From assembly GCA_945641355.1 (NCBI GenBank), contig CALZEQ010000001.1:157363-221362 (forward strand): a stretch of DNA of 64,000 nt, given 5' to 3'. Below the pieces are notes generated by a model. It saw only the letters and a program-made list of their open reading frames with translations. It was not told the DNA's origin and ran no database searches. The position numbers were made by a program, and so were the translations under genes. Position 1 is the first letter of the stretch. Each line of letters opens with the position of its first letter. This stretch comes from an uncultured Mediterranea sp. GTDB taxonomy: Bacteria > Bacteroidota > Bacteroidia > Bacteroidales > Bacteroidaceae. Shown here in pieces: positions 9,786 through 19,821 of the stretch.

Positions 9786-10247
9786 TTGCGCCTTATGAAA
9801 CAACCCGCTATCAACATCAAGAACAAACGCGCCACTTTCGACTACGAGTTGGTGGATACGTACACCGCCGGCATCGTGCTGACGGGAACCGAAATCAAGT
9901 CAATCCGACTGGGGAAGGCTGGCCTGGTAGATACCTTCTGCTACTTTGCCAACGGCGAACTGTGGGTGAAGAACATGCACATTGCCGAGTACTTCTACGG
10001 TTCGTACAACAATCACTCCTCGCGCCGCGAGCGCAAGCTGCTCCTGACGAAGAAGGAGCTGGACAAGCTGGCCAGAGGTACCAAGGATCCGGGCTTCACC
10101 ATCGTGCCCGTGCGGCTGTTCATCAACGAGAAGGGGCTGGCCAAGCTGGTGATAGCCCTGGCGAAAGGAAAGAAACAGTACGACAAGCGCGAATCCCTGC
10201 GCGAGAAAGACGACAAGAGGGATATGGCCAGAATGTTCAAGCGATAA
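9786..10247 (+). CDS. smpB: SsrA-binding protein
   Basis: 153 aa; [44 protein letters not shown]; start probably 9795. Confidence 0.96.
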   Translation: MRLMKQPAINIKNKRATFDYELVDTYTAGIVLTGTEIKSIRLGKAGLVDTFCYFANGELWVKNMHIAEYFYGSYNNHSSRRERKLLLTKKELDKLARGTKDPGFTIVPVRLFINEKGLAKLVIALAKGKKQYDKRESLREKDDKRDMARMFKR

Positions 10248-10290
10248 ATCTGCTCCCTTCTACCTATTTAATATATATACATACACAATC

Positions 10291-13056
10291 ATGAATACAA
10301 TCAACGAACTGGTGCGTCAGCGCATCCTGATTCTGGACGGTGCCATGGGCACCATGATACAGCAGTGCGGACTGACCGAGGACGACTTCCGGGGCGAACG
10401 CTTCGCCCACCTGCCCGGACAGATGAAGGGCAACAACGACCTGCTCTGTCTGACACGTCCCGACATCATTGCCGACATACATCGCAAATACCTGACGGCA
10501 GGTGCCGACATCATAGAGACCAACTCCTTCAACGCCACGCGCATCAGCATGGCCGACTATCACGTGCAGGAGTACGTACGCGAAATCAACTTGGAGGCAG
10601 CCCGCATCGCCCGTCGGGTGGCCGATGAGTTTACGGCCCTCACCCCTCACAAGCCCCGCTTCGTGGCCGGCTCGGTAGGACCTACCAACAAGACTTGCTC
10701 CATGAGTCCCGATGTGAACAACCCCGCCTTCCGCTCGCTCACCTTCGACCAGCTGGCCGATGCCTATTGCGAGCAGATGGAGGCGTTGCTGGATGGGGGC
10801 GTGGATGCCCTGCTCATCGAGACCATCTTTGATACGCTGAATGCCAAGGCAGCCATCTATGCCGCCGAAGAGACCATGCGGCGGACGGGGCGGCAGGTAC
10901 CGCTGATGCTGTCGGTCACTGTATCCAACACGGACGGGCGTACCCTCTCCGGGCAGACGTTGGAGGCCTTCTTGGCCTCGGTGCAGCACGCCCCCCTCTT
11001 CTCGGTGGGGCTGAACTGTTCGTTCGGTGCCCGTCAGCTGAAGGCCTGCCTGCAGCAGCTGGCCGCCTGCGCCCCTTACTACATCAGTGCCTATCCCAAT
11101 GCCGGCCTGCCCAACAGCCTGGGGCAGTACGACCAGACCCCCGACGACATGGCCCGCGAGGTGGCCGAGTACATCAGCGAAGGACTGGTGAACATCATCG
11201 GCGGATGCTGCGGTACGACGGATGCCTACATCGCACGCTACGGTGCGCTGGTGGAGGGGGCCAAGCCGCACCAGCCTGCCCCCCGGCCCGAAAGCCTCTG
11301 GCTCTCCGGACTGGAACTGCTGGAGGTGAAGCCCGAAAACAACTTTGTGAACGTGGGCGAGCGGTGCAACGTGGCCGGCTCGCGCATGTTCCTGCGGCTG
11401 ATTAATGAGAAGAAATACGATGAGGCGCTGAGCATCGCCCGCCGCCAGGTGGAGGATGGAGCGCAGGTCATCGACATCAATATGGACGACGGCCTGCTGG
11501 ATGCAGAGGCCGAGATGGTCAACTTCCTGAACCTGATAGCCTCTGAACCCGACATTGCCCGCGTCCCCGTCATGATAGACTCCTCCAAGTGGGAGGTGAT
11601 AGTGGCCGGTCTGAAGTGTGTGCAAGGCAAGTGCATCGTCAACTCCATCTCGCTGAAAGAGGGTGAGGAGAAGTTTTTGGAACGTGCCAGAGCCGTGAAA
11701 CGCTACGGTGCGGCAGCGGTGGTGATGGCCTTCGACGAGCGCGGTCAGGCCGACAGCTACGAACGTCGCATCGAGGTGTGTGCCCGTGCCTACCGCCTGC
11801 TGGTGGACGAGGTGGGCTTCAATCCGCACGACATCATCTTCGACCCCAACGTGCTGGCCATTGCCACCGGCATGGAGGAACACAACAACTATGCGGTGGA
11901 CTTCATACGGGCAGCCGGATGGATACGCAGCAACCTGCCCGGGGCGCATGTCAGCGGCGGGGTGAGCAACCTCTCCTTCTCCTTCCGGGGCCATAACTAC
12001 ATCCGAGAGGCCATGCACGCCGTCTTCCTCTATCACGCTATCCGGCAGGGCATGGATATGGGCATTGTCAATCCGGCCTCTTCCGTGCTCTACACCGACC
12101 TGCCGGCCGATTTGCTGGAGCGCATCGAAGATGTGGTGCTGAACCGCCGTCCCGATGCGGCCGAACGGCTGATAGAGACAGCTGAACGGATGAAGGCGGA
12201 AGCCGAAGCGGCCAAGGCAGCCGGCCAGACGGCCTCGCCTGCCGATGCCTCCGCCCATCAGCAATGGCGTCAGGCAACGTTGGACGAGCGGCTGGTCTAT
12301 GCCCTTGTCAAGGGGGTGGGCGACTACCTGGAGGCCGACTTGGCGGAAGCGTTGCAAGTCTACCCCAAAGCGGTGGACATCATCGAAGGCCCGCTGATGG
12401 CGGGCATGAACCGTGTGGGCGACCTCTTCGGGGCCGGCAAGATGTTCCTGCCTCAGGTGGTGAAGACTGCCCGTACCATGAAGCAGGCTGTGGCCATACT
12501 GCAACCCGCGCTCGAAGCGGGCAAGCAGGAGGGGGCAGCCCCCGCCGGACGGGTGTTGCTGGCTACGGTGAAGGGTGATGTGCACGACATCGGCAAGAAC
12601 ATTGTCTCGGTGGTGATGGCGTGCAACGGGTACGAAATCATCGACCTGGGTGTGATGGTGCCTGCCGAAACCATCGTGCAACGGGCCATCGAAGAACGGG
12701 TAGACATGATAGGGCTCAGCGGGCTCATCACCCCGTCGCTCGACGAGATGGTGCATGTGGCGCTTGAACTGGAACGGGCCGGACTGGACATCCCCCTGCT
12801 GATAGGAGGCGCCACAACCTCACAGCTCCATACGGCCTTGAAGATAGCGCCGGTCTATCATGCACCGGTGGTTCACCTGAAAGATGCGTCGCAGAATGCG
12901 GTAGTAGCCTCCCGACTGATGAATCCGCAGACCCGCTGCGAGCTGGCGCACGAGCTGGAACAGACTTACGAGACGTTGCGCGAGGGTCATGCCGACCGTC
13001 GCGTACCGACCGTCTCGCTGGAGGAGGCGCAGCGCAACAAGCTGAACTTGTTCTGA
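10291..13056 (+). CDS. metH: Methionine synthase (cobalamin-dependent), lacking C-terminal reactivation domain
   Basis: 921 aa; homocysteine MT (DGAMGTMIQ, GGCCGT), pterin-binding, B12 motif GDVHDIGKN; ends shortly after B12 domain. Confidence 0.95.
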   Translation: MNTINELVRQRILILDGAMGTMIQQCGLTEDDFRGERFAHLPGQMKGNNDLLCLTRPDIIADIHRKYLTAGADIIETNSFNATRISMADYHVQEYVREINLEAARIARRVADEFTALTPHKPRFVAGSVGPTNKTCSMSPDVNNPAFRSLTFDQLADAYCEQMEALLDGGVDALLIETIFDTLNAKAAIYAAEETMRRTGRQVPLMLSVTVSNTDGRTLSGQTLEAFLASVQHAPLFSVGLNCSFGARQLKACLQQLAACAPYYISAYPNAGLPNSLGQYDQTPDDMAREVAEYISEGLVNIIGGCCGTTDAYIARYGALVEGAKPHQPAPRPESLWLSGLELLEVKPENNFVNVGERCNVAGSRMFLRLINEKKYDEALSIARRQVEDGAQVIDINMDDGLLDAEAEMVNFLNLIASEPDIARVPVMIDSSKWEVIVAGLKCVQGKCIVNSISLKEGEEKFLERARAVKRYGAAAVVMAFDERGQADSYERRIEVCARAYRLLVDEVGFNPHDIIFDPNVLAIATGMEEHNNYAVDFIRAAGWIRSNLPGAHVSGGVSNLSFSFRGHNYIREAMHAVFLYHAIRQGMDMGIVNPASSVLYTDLPADLLERIEDVVLNRRPDAAERLIETAERMKAEAEAAKAAGQTASPADASAHQQWRQATLDERLVYALVKGVGDYLEADLAEALQVYPKAVDIIEGPLMAGMNRVGDLFGAGKMFLPQVVKTARTMKQAVAILQPALEAGKQEGAAPAGRVLLATVKGDVHDIGKNIVSVVMACNGYEIIDLGVMVPAETIVQRAIEERVDMIGLSGLITPSLDEMVHVALELERAGLDIPLLIGGATTSQLHTALKIAPVYHAPVVHLKDASQNAVVASRLMNPQTRCELAHELEQTYETLREGHADRRVPTVSLEEAQRNKLNLF

Positions 13057-13086
13057 TGCACACAGGGCTGCGCCGTCCCCTGCCGT

Positions 13087-13962
13087 TCATTCCATCACCG
13101 GATAGAGCAGCAGCTGTTGCAGGATGGCCCGCCCCATGCGCTGCTGACCCTGCGTGTTGGGGTGCAGCCGGTCGTTCTCCTTGTCCCAGAAGTAGTCCAG
13201 TTGTTCCTGCACCATCGGCTGTAGTCCGCTGACGGCATTCAGGTCTATCACTGGCATGGCCCACAGGTTGCCGGCCTCTTTGACAGCCTCTACGTAGGCA
13301 TCGATGTAGGCTCCGCACGTGTTCTGATAGTTCTCGTCGGGTTGTACGTTGCTGTCGTTGAAGTAGGCCCGTCCCCTATGCAGCGGAGTCATCAGTATGA
13401 TTTGTTTGGTCGGGTAGGTCTGTTTCAGCTGTTTCAGTGCCAGGTTGATGCGACCGCGGTAGGTCGTGTCGGTCAGCGAGAGGGTGCGGTGCCGGCGAGG
13501 TCCCGTCCGTTTGGGACGTCCGTCGTTGGCATATTCCACCTCCTCCATCTGTTCGTCAAACCATTCTCCCAAAGGCAGTCCCTTGTTGTAGTCGTTCGTT
13601 CCCATCAGGATGAGTATGCTGTCCACGTCGTCGCCATGCTCCTTTTTCAGTTGGGCGGTCTGTCGGGGGATGTCGTTCCACTGCCGCCCGCTGATGGCAT
13701 AGACGTAGGGCGTGATGCCTATCCAATCCTGCAGGAAACTCCAGTAGTTCTTGATTTGTCCTCCCTTCAGGTTGGGGTCAGTGATGGAGTCGCCGAAGAA
13801 GGCTACCTTCTTCCCCTGCCAGGGATGTGTGTACGTGATAGCCGTCTGGACAGACGAGTGAGGTGCGGCAGGTTGTGCCTCTGCTGCTGCGTTCCCTCCC
13901 AGCAGCAGGGCTCCGCTCAGGCAGAGCGTCAGTAAGGGTTGATAGCGTGTCATACGATACAT
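13087..13962 (-). CDS. SGNH/GDSL hydrolase family protein
   Basis: 291 aa, signal peptide, VAFFGDSITD, LILMGTNDYN, DRLHPN. Confidence 0.88.
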   Translation of the reverse strand: MYRMTRYQPLLTLCLSGALLLGGNAAAEAQPAAPHSSVQTAITYTHPWQGKKVAFFGDSITDPNLKGGQIKNYWSFLQDWIGITPYVYAISGRQWNDIPRQTAQLKKEHGDDVDSILILMGTNDYNKGLPLGEWFDEQMEEVEYANDGRPKRTGPRRHRTLSLTDTTYRGRINLALKQLKQTYPTKQIILMTPLHRGRAYFNDSNVQPDENYQNTCGAYIDAYVEAVKEAGNLWAMPVIDLNAVSGLQPMVQEQLDYFWDKENDRLHPNTQGQQRMGRAILQQLLLYPVME

Positions 13963-14142
13963 GTTGTTTTAGGATTGTCTGTAAATTCCTTCAAAAGTAG
14001 GAGGTTTTTTTGAAAAACAGCGTCACAGACCTCCCTTTTTTTATTGATTTATAGATAGGATGGCGGGAAGTTCATTTTATTTTCGTACTTTTGCACCCCT
14101 AAAAAGTGTGTTAGTTTGTAAACGGATAATTAAGCATATACT

Positions 14143-15468
14143 ATGTTCGATAATTTAAGTGAACGGCTTGAGAGGTCGTTCAAGATTCTGAAAGGTGAGG
14201 GAAAAATCACCGAAATCAATGTGGCAGAGACGTTGAAGGACGTGCGTAAGGCATTGCTTGATGCCGATGTCAACTACAAGGTTGCCAAGAATTTTACAGA
14301 TACTGTCAAGGAGAAAGCCTTGGGGCAGAACGTGCTGACAGCTGTGAAGCCCAGCCAGCTGATGGTGAAGATTGTACACGACGAGCTGGCCAAGCTGATG
14401 GGTGGCGAGACGGCCGATATCAACCTCAGTGGCAAGCCGGCGGTCATCCTGATGTCCGGTCTGCAAGGTTCGGGTAAGACCACCTTCTCTGGTAAGCTGG
14501 CCCGTATGCTCAAATCTAAGCGCAACCGTCGTCCCCTGTTGGTGGCTTGTGACGTCTATCGCCCTGCCGCTATCGAGCAGCTGCGTGTGTTGGCCGAGCA
14601 GATCAACGTGCCCATGTATAGCGAGCCGGACAGCAAGGATCCTGTAGCCATTGCCCAGCACGCCATTCAGGAGGCCAAGGCCAAGGGCTACGACCTGGTC
14701 ATCGTCGATACCGCCGGCCGCCTGGCCGTGGATGAGGAGATGATGAACGAGATTGCCGCCATCAAGGCTGCCATCCAACCCGACGAAATCCTCTTCGTGG
14801 TCGATGCCATGACCGGTCAGGATGCCGTCAACACCGCCCGCGAATTCAACGAACGACTCGACTTCAACGGTGTGGTGCTGACCAAGCTCGATGGTGATAC
14901 CCGTGGCGGTGCCGCCCTCTCTATCCGCACCGTGGTGAACAAGCCCATCAAGTTTGTGGGTACCGGTGAGAAGCTGGAGGCTATCGACCAGTTCCATCCC
15001 GCCCGTATGGCCGACCGTATCCTCGGTATGGGTGACATCGTTTCACTCGTAGAGCGTGCCCAGGAGCAGTACGACGAGGAGGAGGCCAAGCGACTGCAGA
15101 AGAAAATCCAGAAGAACCAGTTCGACTTCAACGATTTCATGAGTCAGATTCAGCAAATCAAGAAGATGGGTAACCTGAAGGAACTGGCCTCCATGATACC
15201 GGGCGTAGGCAAGGCCATCAAGGATATCGACATTGATGACAATGCTTTCAAGAGCATCGAGGCCATCATCAACTCCATGACGCCCAAGGAGCGCACCAAT
15301 CCTGAGATACTCAACGGCAGTCGCCGCCAGCGCATTGCCAAGGGTAGCGGTACCAACATCCAGGAGGTAAACCGCCTGCTGAAGCAGTTCGACCAGACAC
15401 GCAAGATGATGAAGATGGTGACGGGCAGCAAGATGGGCAAGATGATGATGCCGAAAATGAAGCGATAA
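14143..15468 (+). CDS. ffh: Signal recognition particle protein
   Basis: 441 aa; GLQGSGKTTFSGKLA, DTAGRLAVD, M-domain C-terminus. Confidence 0.97.
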   Translation: MFDNLSERLERSFKILKGEGKITEINVAETLKDVRKALLDADVNYKVAKNFTDTVKEKALGQNVLTAVKPSQLMVKIVHDELAKLMGGETADINLSGKPAVILMSGLQGSGKTTFSGKLARMLKSKRNRRPLLVACDVYRPAAIEQLRVLAEQINVPMYSEPDSKDPVAIAQHAIQEAKAKGYDLVIVDTAGRLAVDEEMMNEIAAIKAAIQPDEILFVVDAMTGQDAVNTAREFNERLDFNGVVLTKLDGDTRGGAALSIRTVVNKPIKFVGTGEKLEAIDQFHPARMADRILGMGDIVSLVERAQEQYDEEEAKRLQKKIQKNQFDFNDFMSQIQQIKKMGNLKELASMIPGVGKAIKDIDIDDNAFKSIEAIINSMTPKERTNPEILNGSRRQRIAKGSGTNIQEVNRLLKQFDQTRKMMKMVTGSKMGKMMMPKMKR

Positions 15469-15494
15469 ACCAAACGAAGATATAGAGAAACAAC

Positions 15495-16376
15495 ATGCAA
15501 CTGATTGACGGAAAAGCTATCTCCGAGCAGGTGAAGCAGGAGATTGCAGCAGAAGTAGCCGAAATCGTGAAGAACGGAGGCAAACGCCCCCATCTGGCCG
15601 CCATTCTGGTGGGACACGACGGAGGCAGTGAGACGTACGTGGCCGCCAAGGTGAAAGCGTGCGAAGTGTGCGGATTCAAGTCGACCCTCATCCGATACGA
15701 GGCTGATGTAACGGAAGAGGAACTGCTGGCTAAGGTGCGCGAGCTGAACGAAGATGCCGATGTGGACGGTTTCATTGTACAGCTGCCTCTGCCCAAGCAC
15801 ATCTCTGAGCAGAAGGTCATCGAGACCATTGATTACCGAAAGGATGTGGACGGCTTTCACCCCATCAACGTGGGCCGCATGTCCATCGGACTGCCTTGCT
15901 ACGTAAGTGCCACCCCCAACGGTATCCTCGAACTGCTCAAACGCTATCAGATTGAGACGCAGGGTAAGAAATGTGTGGTGCTGGGACGCAGCAACATCGT
16001 GGGGAAGCCTATGGCCACGCTGATGATGCAGAAGGCTTATCCCGGTGATGCTACCGTCACCGTATGTCACAGCCGCAGTAAGGACTTGGAGAAGGAGTGC
16101 CGCGAGGCCGATATCATCATCGCCGCTTTGGGACAGCCTAACTTTGTGAAGGCCGATATGGTGAAGGAAGGGGCCGTCGTCATCGACGTAGGTACCACTC
16201 GTGTGCCCGATGCTACCCGTAAGTCGGGCTTCAAGCTGACCGGTGACGTGAAGTTCGACGAGGTCTCTCCCAAGTGCTCCTATATCACACCTGTGCCGGG
16301 CGGGGTGGGACCCATGACCATCGTGTCACTGATGAAAAACACCTTGCTGGCCGGCAAAAAGGCCATTTACCAATAA
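15495..16376 (+). CDS. folD: Bifunctional methylenetetrahydrofolate dehydrogenase/cyclohydrolase
   Basis: 293 aa; [36 protein letters not shown]. Confidence 0.97.
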   Translation: MQLIDGKAISEQVKQEIAAEVAEIVKNGGKRPHLAAILVGHDGGSETYVAAKVKACEVCGFKSTLIRYEADVTEEELLAKVRELNEDADVDGFIVQLPLPKHISEQKVIETIDYRKDVDGFHPINVGRMSIGLPCYVSATPNGILELLKRYQIETQGKKCVVLGRSNIVGKPMATLMMQKAYPGDATVTVCHSRSKDLEKECREADIIIAALGQPNFVKADMVKEGAVVIDVGTTRVPDATRKSGFKLTGDVKFDEVSPKCSYITPVPGGVGPMTIVSLMKNTLLAGKKAIYQ

Positions 16377-16387
16377 AATAGTTGTAG

Positions 16388-16409
16388 GGGCAGACCTGTG
16401 TGTCTGCCC
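16388..16409. repeat. Short hairpin GGGCAGAC-CTGTGT-GTCTGCCC
   Basis: 8-bp perfect arms in the folD-capA-like gap. Confidence 0.75.
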
Positions 16410-16435
16410 TGAATGCATCCACGGCCACCGCATCC

Positions 16436-17596
16436 ATGAAACGAGTTCTCCTGACAATCGTTCAATTACTCTATGGCAGCCTCCTCCTCTTCCCTCAGGA
16501 AAGGCTGACGCTGCTGTTTGCAGGAGACCTTATGCAGCATCAGGCACAGATAGAGTCGGCCCGGCGACCTGACGGCAGTTTCGACTATCGCCCCTGCTTT
16601 GCACCCGTACGCTCCCTCATTGAGGAGGCCGACATTGCTATAGGCAATTTGGAAGTGACCTTGGCCGGACGACCCTATAGCGGCTATCCCTGTTTCAGTG
16701 CTCCCGACGAGTTCGCCGCAGCGTTGCGGGAGGCGGGGTTTGATGTGTTGCTCACGGCCAACAACCATTGTCTCGACCGAAGTCGGAGGGGGTTGGAACG
16801 CACCATCCGCGTGCTTGATTCGTTGCACATCGCTCACCTGGGTACCTATCAGAATCGCTCTTCGCGTTCGGCAAGCTATCCGTTGCTGATAGAGAAGAAA
16901 GGTTTTCGCATCGTACTGCTCAATGCCACCTACGGGACCAATGGTTTCGAGGTCATCCCTCCCAATGTAGTCAACTATCTTCATCGTGAGGAGCTGCAGG
17001 CTGACATTCGGAAGGCACGTGCCTGGCATCCCGATGCCATCATTGCTTGCGTGCATTGGGGGGAGGAGTACAGACGGCATCCCTCCAAGGAACAGCGTGC
17101 GTGGGCCGAATGGCTGTTGCAGCAGGGGGTCACCCACATCATCGGCTCTCACCCCCATGTGGTGCAGCCGATGGAACTGCGTACGCAGGGCAGCCGGCAA
17201 CATGTGGTGGTCTATTCGTTGGGCAATTTCATCTCCAATATGAGCCGGGAGGATGCCGACGGGGGTGCCCTCTTTATGCTGGAACTTCAGAAACCGTTTG
17301 CCAGCCAGCTGTTGCCGCCCTTGTTCCCATGGGACGAGTCGTTGCTGCGTGCCGAAGTCCCCTTTCCTTCCCCCTGTCGCGTCTCCCGCTGCGGATATCG
17401 TCTGGTATGGACGGCTCGCCCGGCACTGAGCGGTGCATCTCATTATTCACTTTACCCTGTCAACTCGCCGGCGGTCGGCCAGCTGCCTGCCGAAGCCCGC
17501 AATCGCCTGGATATCTTTGCCAAACGTTCGCTTGAGCTTTTCCGTCAGTACAACCTCCACGTACCGGCGTGGCAGGAAACTGACAATTCTTACTAA
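16436..17596 (+). CDS. CapA family protein (metallophosphatase-like)
   Basis: LLFAGDLMQHQAQI, GNLEVTLAG, TANNHCLDR, GSHPHVVQP; upstream ATG at 16400 sits in a hairpin so 16436 preferred. Confidence 0.88.
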   Translation: MKRVLLTIVQLLYGSLLLFPQERLTLLFAGDLMQHQAQIESARRPDGSFDYRPCFAPVRSLIEEADIAIGNLEVTLAGRPYSGYPCFSAPDEFAAALREAGFDVLLTANNHCLDRSRRGLERTIRVLDSLHIAHLGTYQNRSSRSASYPLLIEKKGFRIVLLNATYGTNGFEVIPPNVVNYLHREELQADIRKARAWHPDAIIACVHWGEEYRRHPSKEQRAWAEWLLQQGVTHIIGSHPHVVQPMELRTQGSRQHVVVYSLGNFISNMSREDADGGALFMLELQKPFASQLLPPLFPWDESLLRAEVPFPSPCRVSRCGYRLVWTARPALSGASHYSLYPVNSPAVGQLPAEARNRLDIFAKRSLELFRQYNLHVPAWQETDNSY

Positions 17597-17613
17597 AAAT
17601 ATCTTCCTGAAAT

Positions 17614-17644
17614 TTTGCTGGAATGAAAATAATCTCTATCTTTG
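17614..17644 (+). promoter_or_regulatory. Bacteroides-type promoter for tRNA-His (TTTG-N19-TATCTTTG)
   Basis: TTTG 17614-17617 and TATCTTTG 17637-17644. Confidence 0.75.
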
Positions 17645-17671
17645 CACCGCATTTAGGAAATGCAACAACAT

Positions 17672-17746
17672 GGTGGCTGTAGTTCAGTTGGTTAGAGCGT
17701 CAGATTGTGGTTCTGAATGTCGAGGGTTCGAGTCCCTTCTGCCACC
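17672..17746 (+). tRNA. tRNA-His (anticodon GTG)
   Basis: Cloverleaf read by eye: G-1/C73 pair, D arm GTTC/GAGC, anticodon stem TCAGA/TCTGA with GTG at 17707-17709, T arm GAGGG-TTCGAGT-CCCTT. Confidence 0.95.
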
Positions 17747-17750
17747 CAGC

Positions 17751-17788
17751 AAAAAGAGAAGATCCCATTCGGGGCCTTCTCTTTTTTT
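17751..17788 (+). terminator. Rho-independent terminator after tRNA-His
   Basis: AAAAAGAGAAG...CTTCTCTTTTTTT hairpin with T tract. Confidence 0.8.
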
Positions 17789-17850
17789 GTGCCTGTAATC
17801 TGGCTCCTGTATCATTTTTGGAGATTCTCCGATTTTTAATGAGGTTTTTC

Positions 17851-17881
17851 TTGTGGCTTTCATTTAAACTCCTTATCTTTG
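17851..17881 (+). promoter_or_regulatory. Bacteroides-type promoter for candidate ncRNA
   Basis: TTG 17851-17853, 20-nt spacer, TATCTTTG 17874-17881. Confidence 0.6.
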
Positions 17882-17887
17882 TCTTAG

Positions 17888-18083
17888 GAAAAGCGAATAA
17901 GCATAGCCGCATTGATTGGATCGGGAAACTCATCAAATATATCTGAAATACCGAGACAAGCTTCGCTTCTCAATGGCGGGCCACGCCCTTCGGGGTAACC
18001 TTTGAGTCGGTGGATTACAAAGAGGACGAGCTCTCAAATCATGTCTTTCGGAGTTTCATCACATCATCGATGCGGCTTTTTTC
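17888..18083 (+). ncRNA. Candidate structured small RNA, family unassigned
   Basis: Closing stem AGCCGCAT (17905-17912)/ATGCGGCT (18070-18077) followed by T6; GAAACT/AGTTTC second stem; UUCG hairpin GCCC-TTCG-GGGT; own promoter; no convincing ORF. Confidence 0.55.
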
Positions 18084-18085
18084 AT

Positions 18086-18128
18086 AAAAGGGGATGAGAA
18101 ATCTGTGGTAGATTTCGCGTCCCCTTTT
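18086..18128. terminator. Long hairpin downstream of candidate ncRNA
   Basis: AAAAGGGGA/TCCCCTTTT plus GAAATCT/AGATTTC stems. Confidence 0.7.
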
Positions 18129-18250
18129 CACCATATATAGGTATATGTTTCGCTCCGGTCCCGTTTGTGCGATGCTTCATGCGGTTGCAGTATCACACCT
18201 TCTATCCGAATCGGTTTTGTGCTTTATGCTAAACTAATAAGCAACAACAG

Positions 18251-18280
18251 TTGGAAGTTAAAAAAGAATTCATATCTTTG
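18251..18280 (+). promoter_or_regulatory. Bacteroides-type promoter of AraC-family regulator gene
   Basis: TTG 18251-18253, 19-nt spacer, TATCTTTG 18273-18280. Confidence 0.7.
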
Positions 18281-18310
18281 CGGAGTTATACTATTTAAAC
18301 CTTTCATGCC

Positions 18311-19198
18311 ATGGAAAGTGAGAATTCTATTATTCGGGAGATTACTCCGTTGTCCGATCGTGATTGCTTCTATATTGCCGATCGCAAGAAGACTGAATTT
18401 ACATACCCTATTCATTGCCATGCTGAGTATGAATTGAATTTCACAGAACATGCCACCGGCGTGAAACGTATCGTGGGTGATTCTGCCGAGATCATCGGCG
18501 ATTATGATTTGGTGCTGATAACGGCAAAGGAACTGGAACATGTATGGGAACAGCATGATTGTACTTCGGAGAATATCCGCGAAATCACGATTCAGTTCTC
18601 CCCCGACCTCTTTTCCGGCAGCCTTATTAACAAGAACCAGTTTGATAGTATCCGTCGAATGCTGCAACGGGCGCAGTGCGGGCTCTCTTTTCCCATGCAG
18701 GCTATCATGAAAGTGTATAACTGGCTGGACAAACTGGCATCTGCCGAGCAGGGATTTTATGCAGTGATGAATTTCATGCGAATTCTGTATGAGCTTTCAT
18801 TGTACGAAGATGCCAAAGTACTCTCCAGCTCTTCGTTTGCCAAAATAGAAAACTATTCGGACAGCCGCCGCGTACAGAAGGTGCAACGTTACATCGCGGC
18901 ACACTATCGGGAAGAAATTCATCTGAATGAACTGGCCGATATGGTGGGCTTGACCCCAGTTGCTTTCAGCCGTTTCTTCAGACTTCGCACAGGCAAGACC
19001 CTCTCTGACTACATCATTGATATTCGTCTGGGCAATGCAACCCGTTTGTTGGTAGACTCCCAGCGTACCATTGCCGAAATAGGATATGAAAGTGGTTTCA
19101 ACAATCTTTCTAACTTCAATCGTCTCTTCAAACGCAAAAAAGGAATGTCGCCCAAAGAGTTCCGAGAGGGCTACAGAAAAAAGAAGCTGGTGATATAG
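18311..19198 (+). CDS. AraC family transcriptional regulator with N-terminal cupin-like domain
   Basis: 295 aa; C-terminal HTH (LADMVGLTPVAFSRFFRLRTGKTLSDYI, IAEIGYESGFNNLSNFNRLFKRKKGMSPKEFR). Confidence 0.92.
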   Translation: MESENSIIREITPLSDRDCFYIADRKKTEFTYPIHCHAEYELNFTEHATGVKRIVGDSAEIIGDYDLVLITAKELEHVWEQHDCTSENIREITIQFSPDLFSGSLINKNQFDSIRRMLQRAQCGLSFPMQAIMKVYNWLDKLASAEQGFYAVMNFMRILYELSLYEDAKVLSSSSFAKIENYSDSRRVQKVQRYIAAHYREEIHLNELADMVGLTPVAFSRFFRLRTGKTLSDYIIDIRLGNATRLLVDSQRTIAEIGYESGFNNLSNFNRLFKRKKGMSPKEFREGYRKKKLVI

Positions 19199-19374
19199 CA
19201 GCTGGGTCGTATTTTGTCCTGCATTATCCCATGGATTTAAGAAATATACGTCAATCGGATAAATTAGTATCATTCGTGTCACAACTTAATTTAGAGAACT
19301 TATGTACTACAACCAGAGAACTTATGTTAAAATGGCTTTTAACATAAGTTCGTGGGGCAAGTTACTTATGTTCA

Positions 19375-19821
19375 TCAGTCATCAATGTCAATAAGCTGGA
19401 AACGGGTGTTGTACTTCAGCTCTTGTCCGTTGGTAAGCGTCACTTCGTACAGCGATTTCTCACGTTCCATCTTGACAATCCTTGCCTCGGGAAAGAGTGA
19501 TGCGACGTGTTGACGAATAGCTTCGGGCACGATGTCTTGAGGTACGGCACCGGACTTGCAACTTACTTCCTTCCATTCCCCCTTCTTGTCAAACTCCAGC
19601 TTGTTCCCATCGGTAAAGATTACCTCGTAGCTCTTTTCCAAAAAATCAGTCTCTACCTTGGCAAGGGCCACTTGGCTGTCGGCAAAATGGAGCCGGATGA
19701 ACTGTTGTGCCTTTTGAGGCATCTGGGTGATGGTAATGGGACGCGCATTGTCCGCTCTCACAATGGTCTGCAAGGCGAACAGGCAGACCATAATCAAACT
19801 TAATTGCTTCATACGTATCAT
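19375..19821 (-). CDS. PepSY-like domain-containing secreted protein
   Basis: 148 aa, signal peptide, repeated YEVIFTDGNKLEFDKKGEWKEV / YEVTLTNGQELKYN. Confidence 0.8.
   Translation of the reverse strand: MIRMKQLSLIMVCLFALQTIVRADNARPITITQMPQKAQQFIRLHFADSQVALAKVETDFLEKSYEVIFTDGNKLEFDKKGEWKEVSCKSGAVPQDIVPEAIRQHVASLFPEARIVKMEREKSLYEVTLTNGQELKYNTRFQLIDIDD

Noticed and set aside
10264-12756. 830-aa minus-strand ORF opposite metH
   Set aside because: Mirror of a GC-biased, clearly coding plus-strand gene; His/Gly/Val-rich translation with no domain; typical shadow ORF
17433-17946. Small ORFs overlapping tRNA-His
   Set aside because: Run through a clear tRNA and its terminator
17888-18083. Calling the structured RNA 6S, tmRNA, RNase P or SRP RNA
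   Set aside because: No diagnostic motifs of tmRNA, RNase P or SRP RNA were seen, and 6S resemblance is only in gross shape
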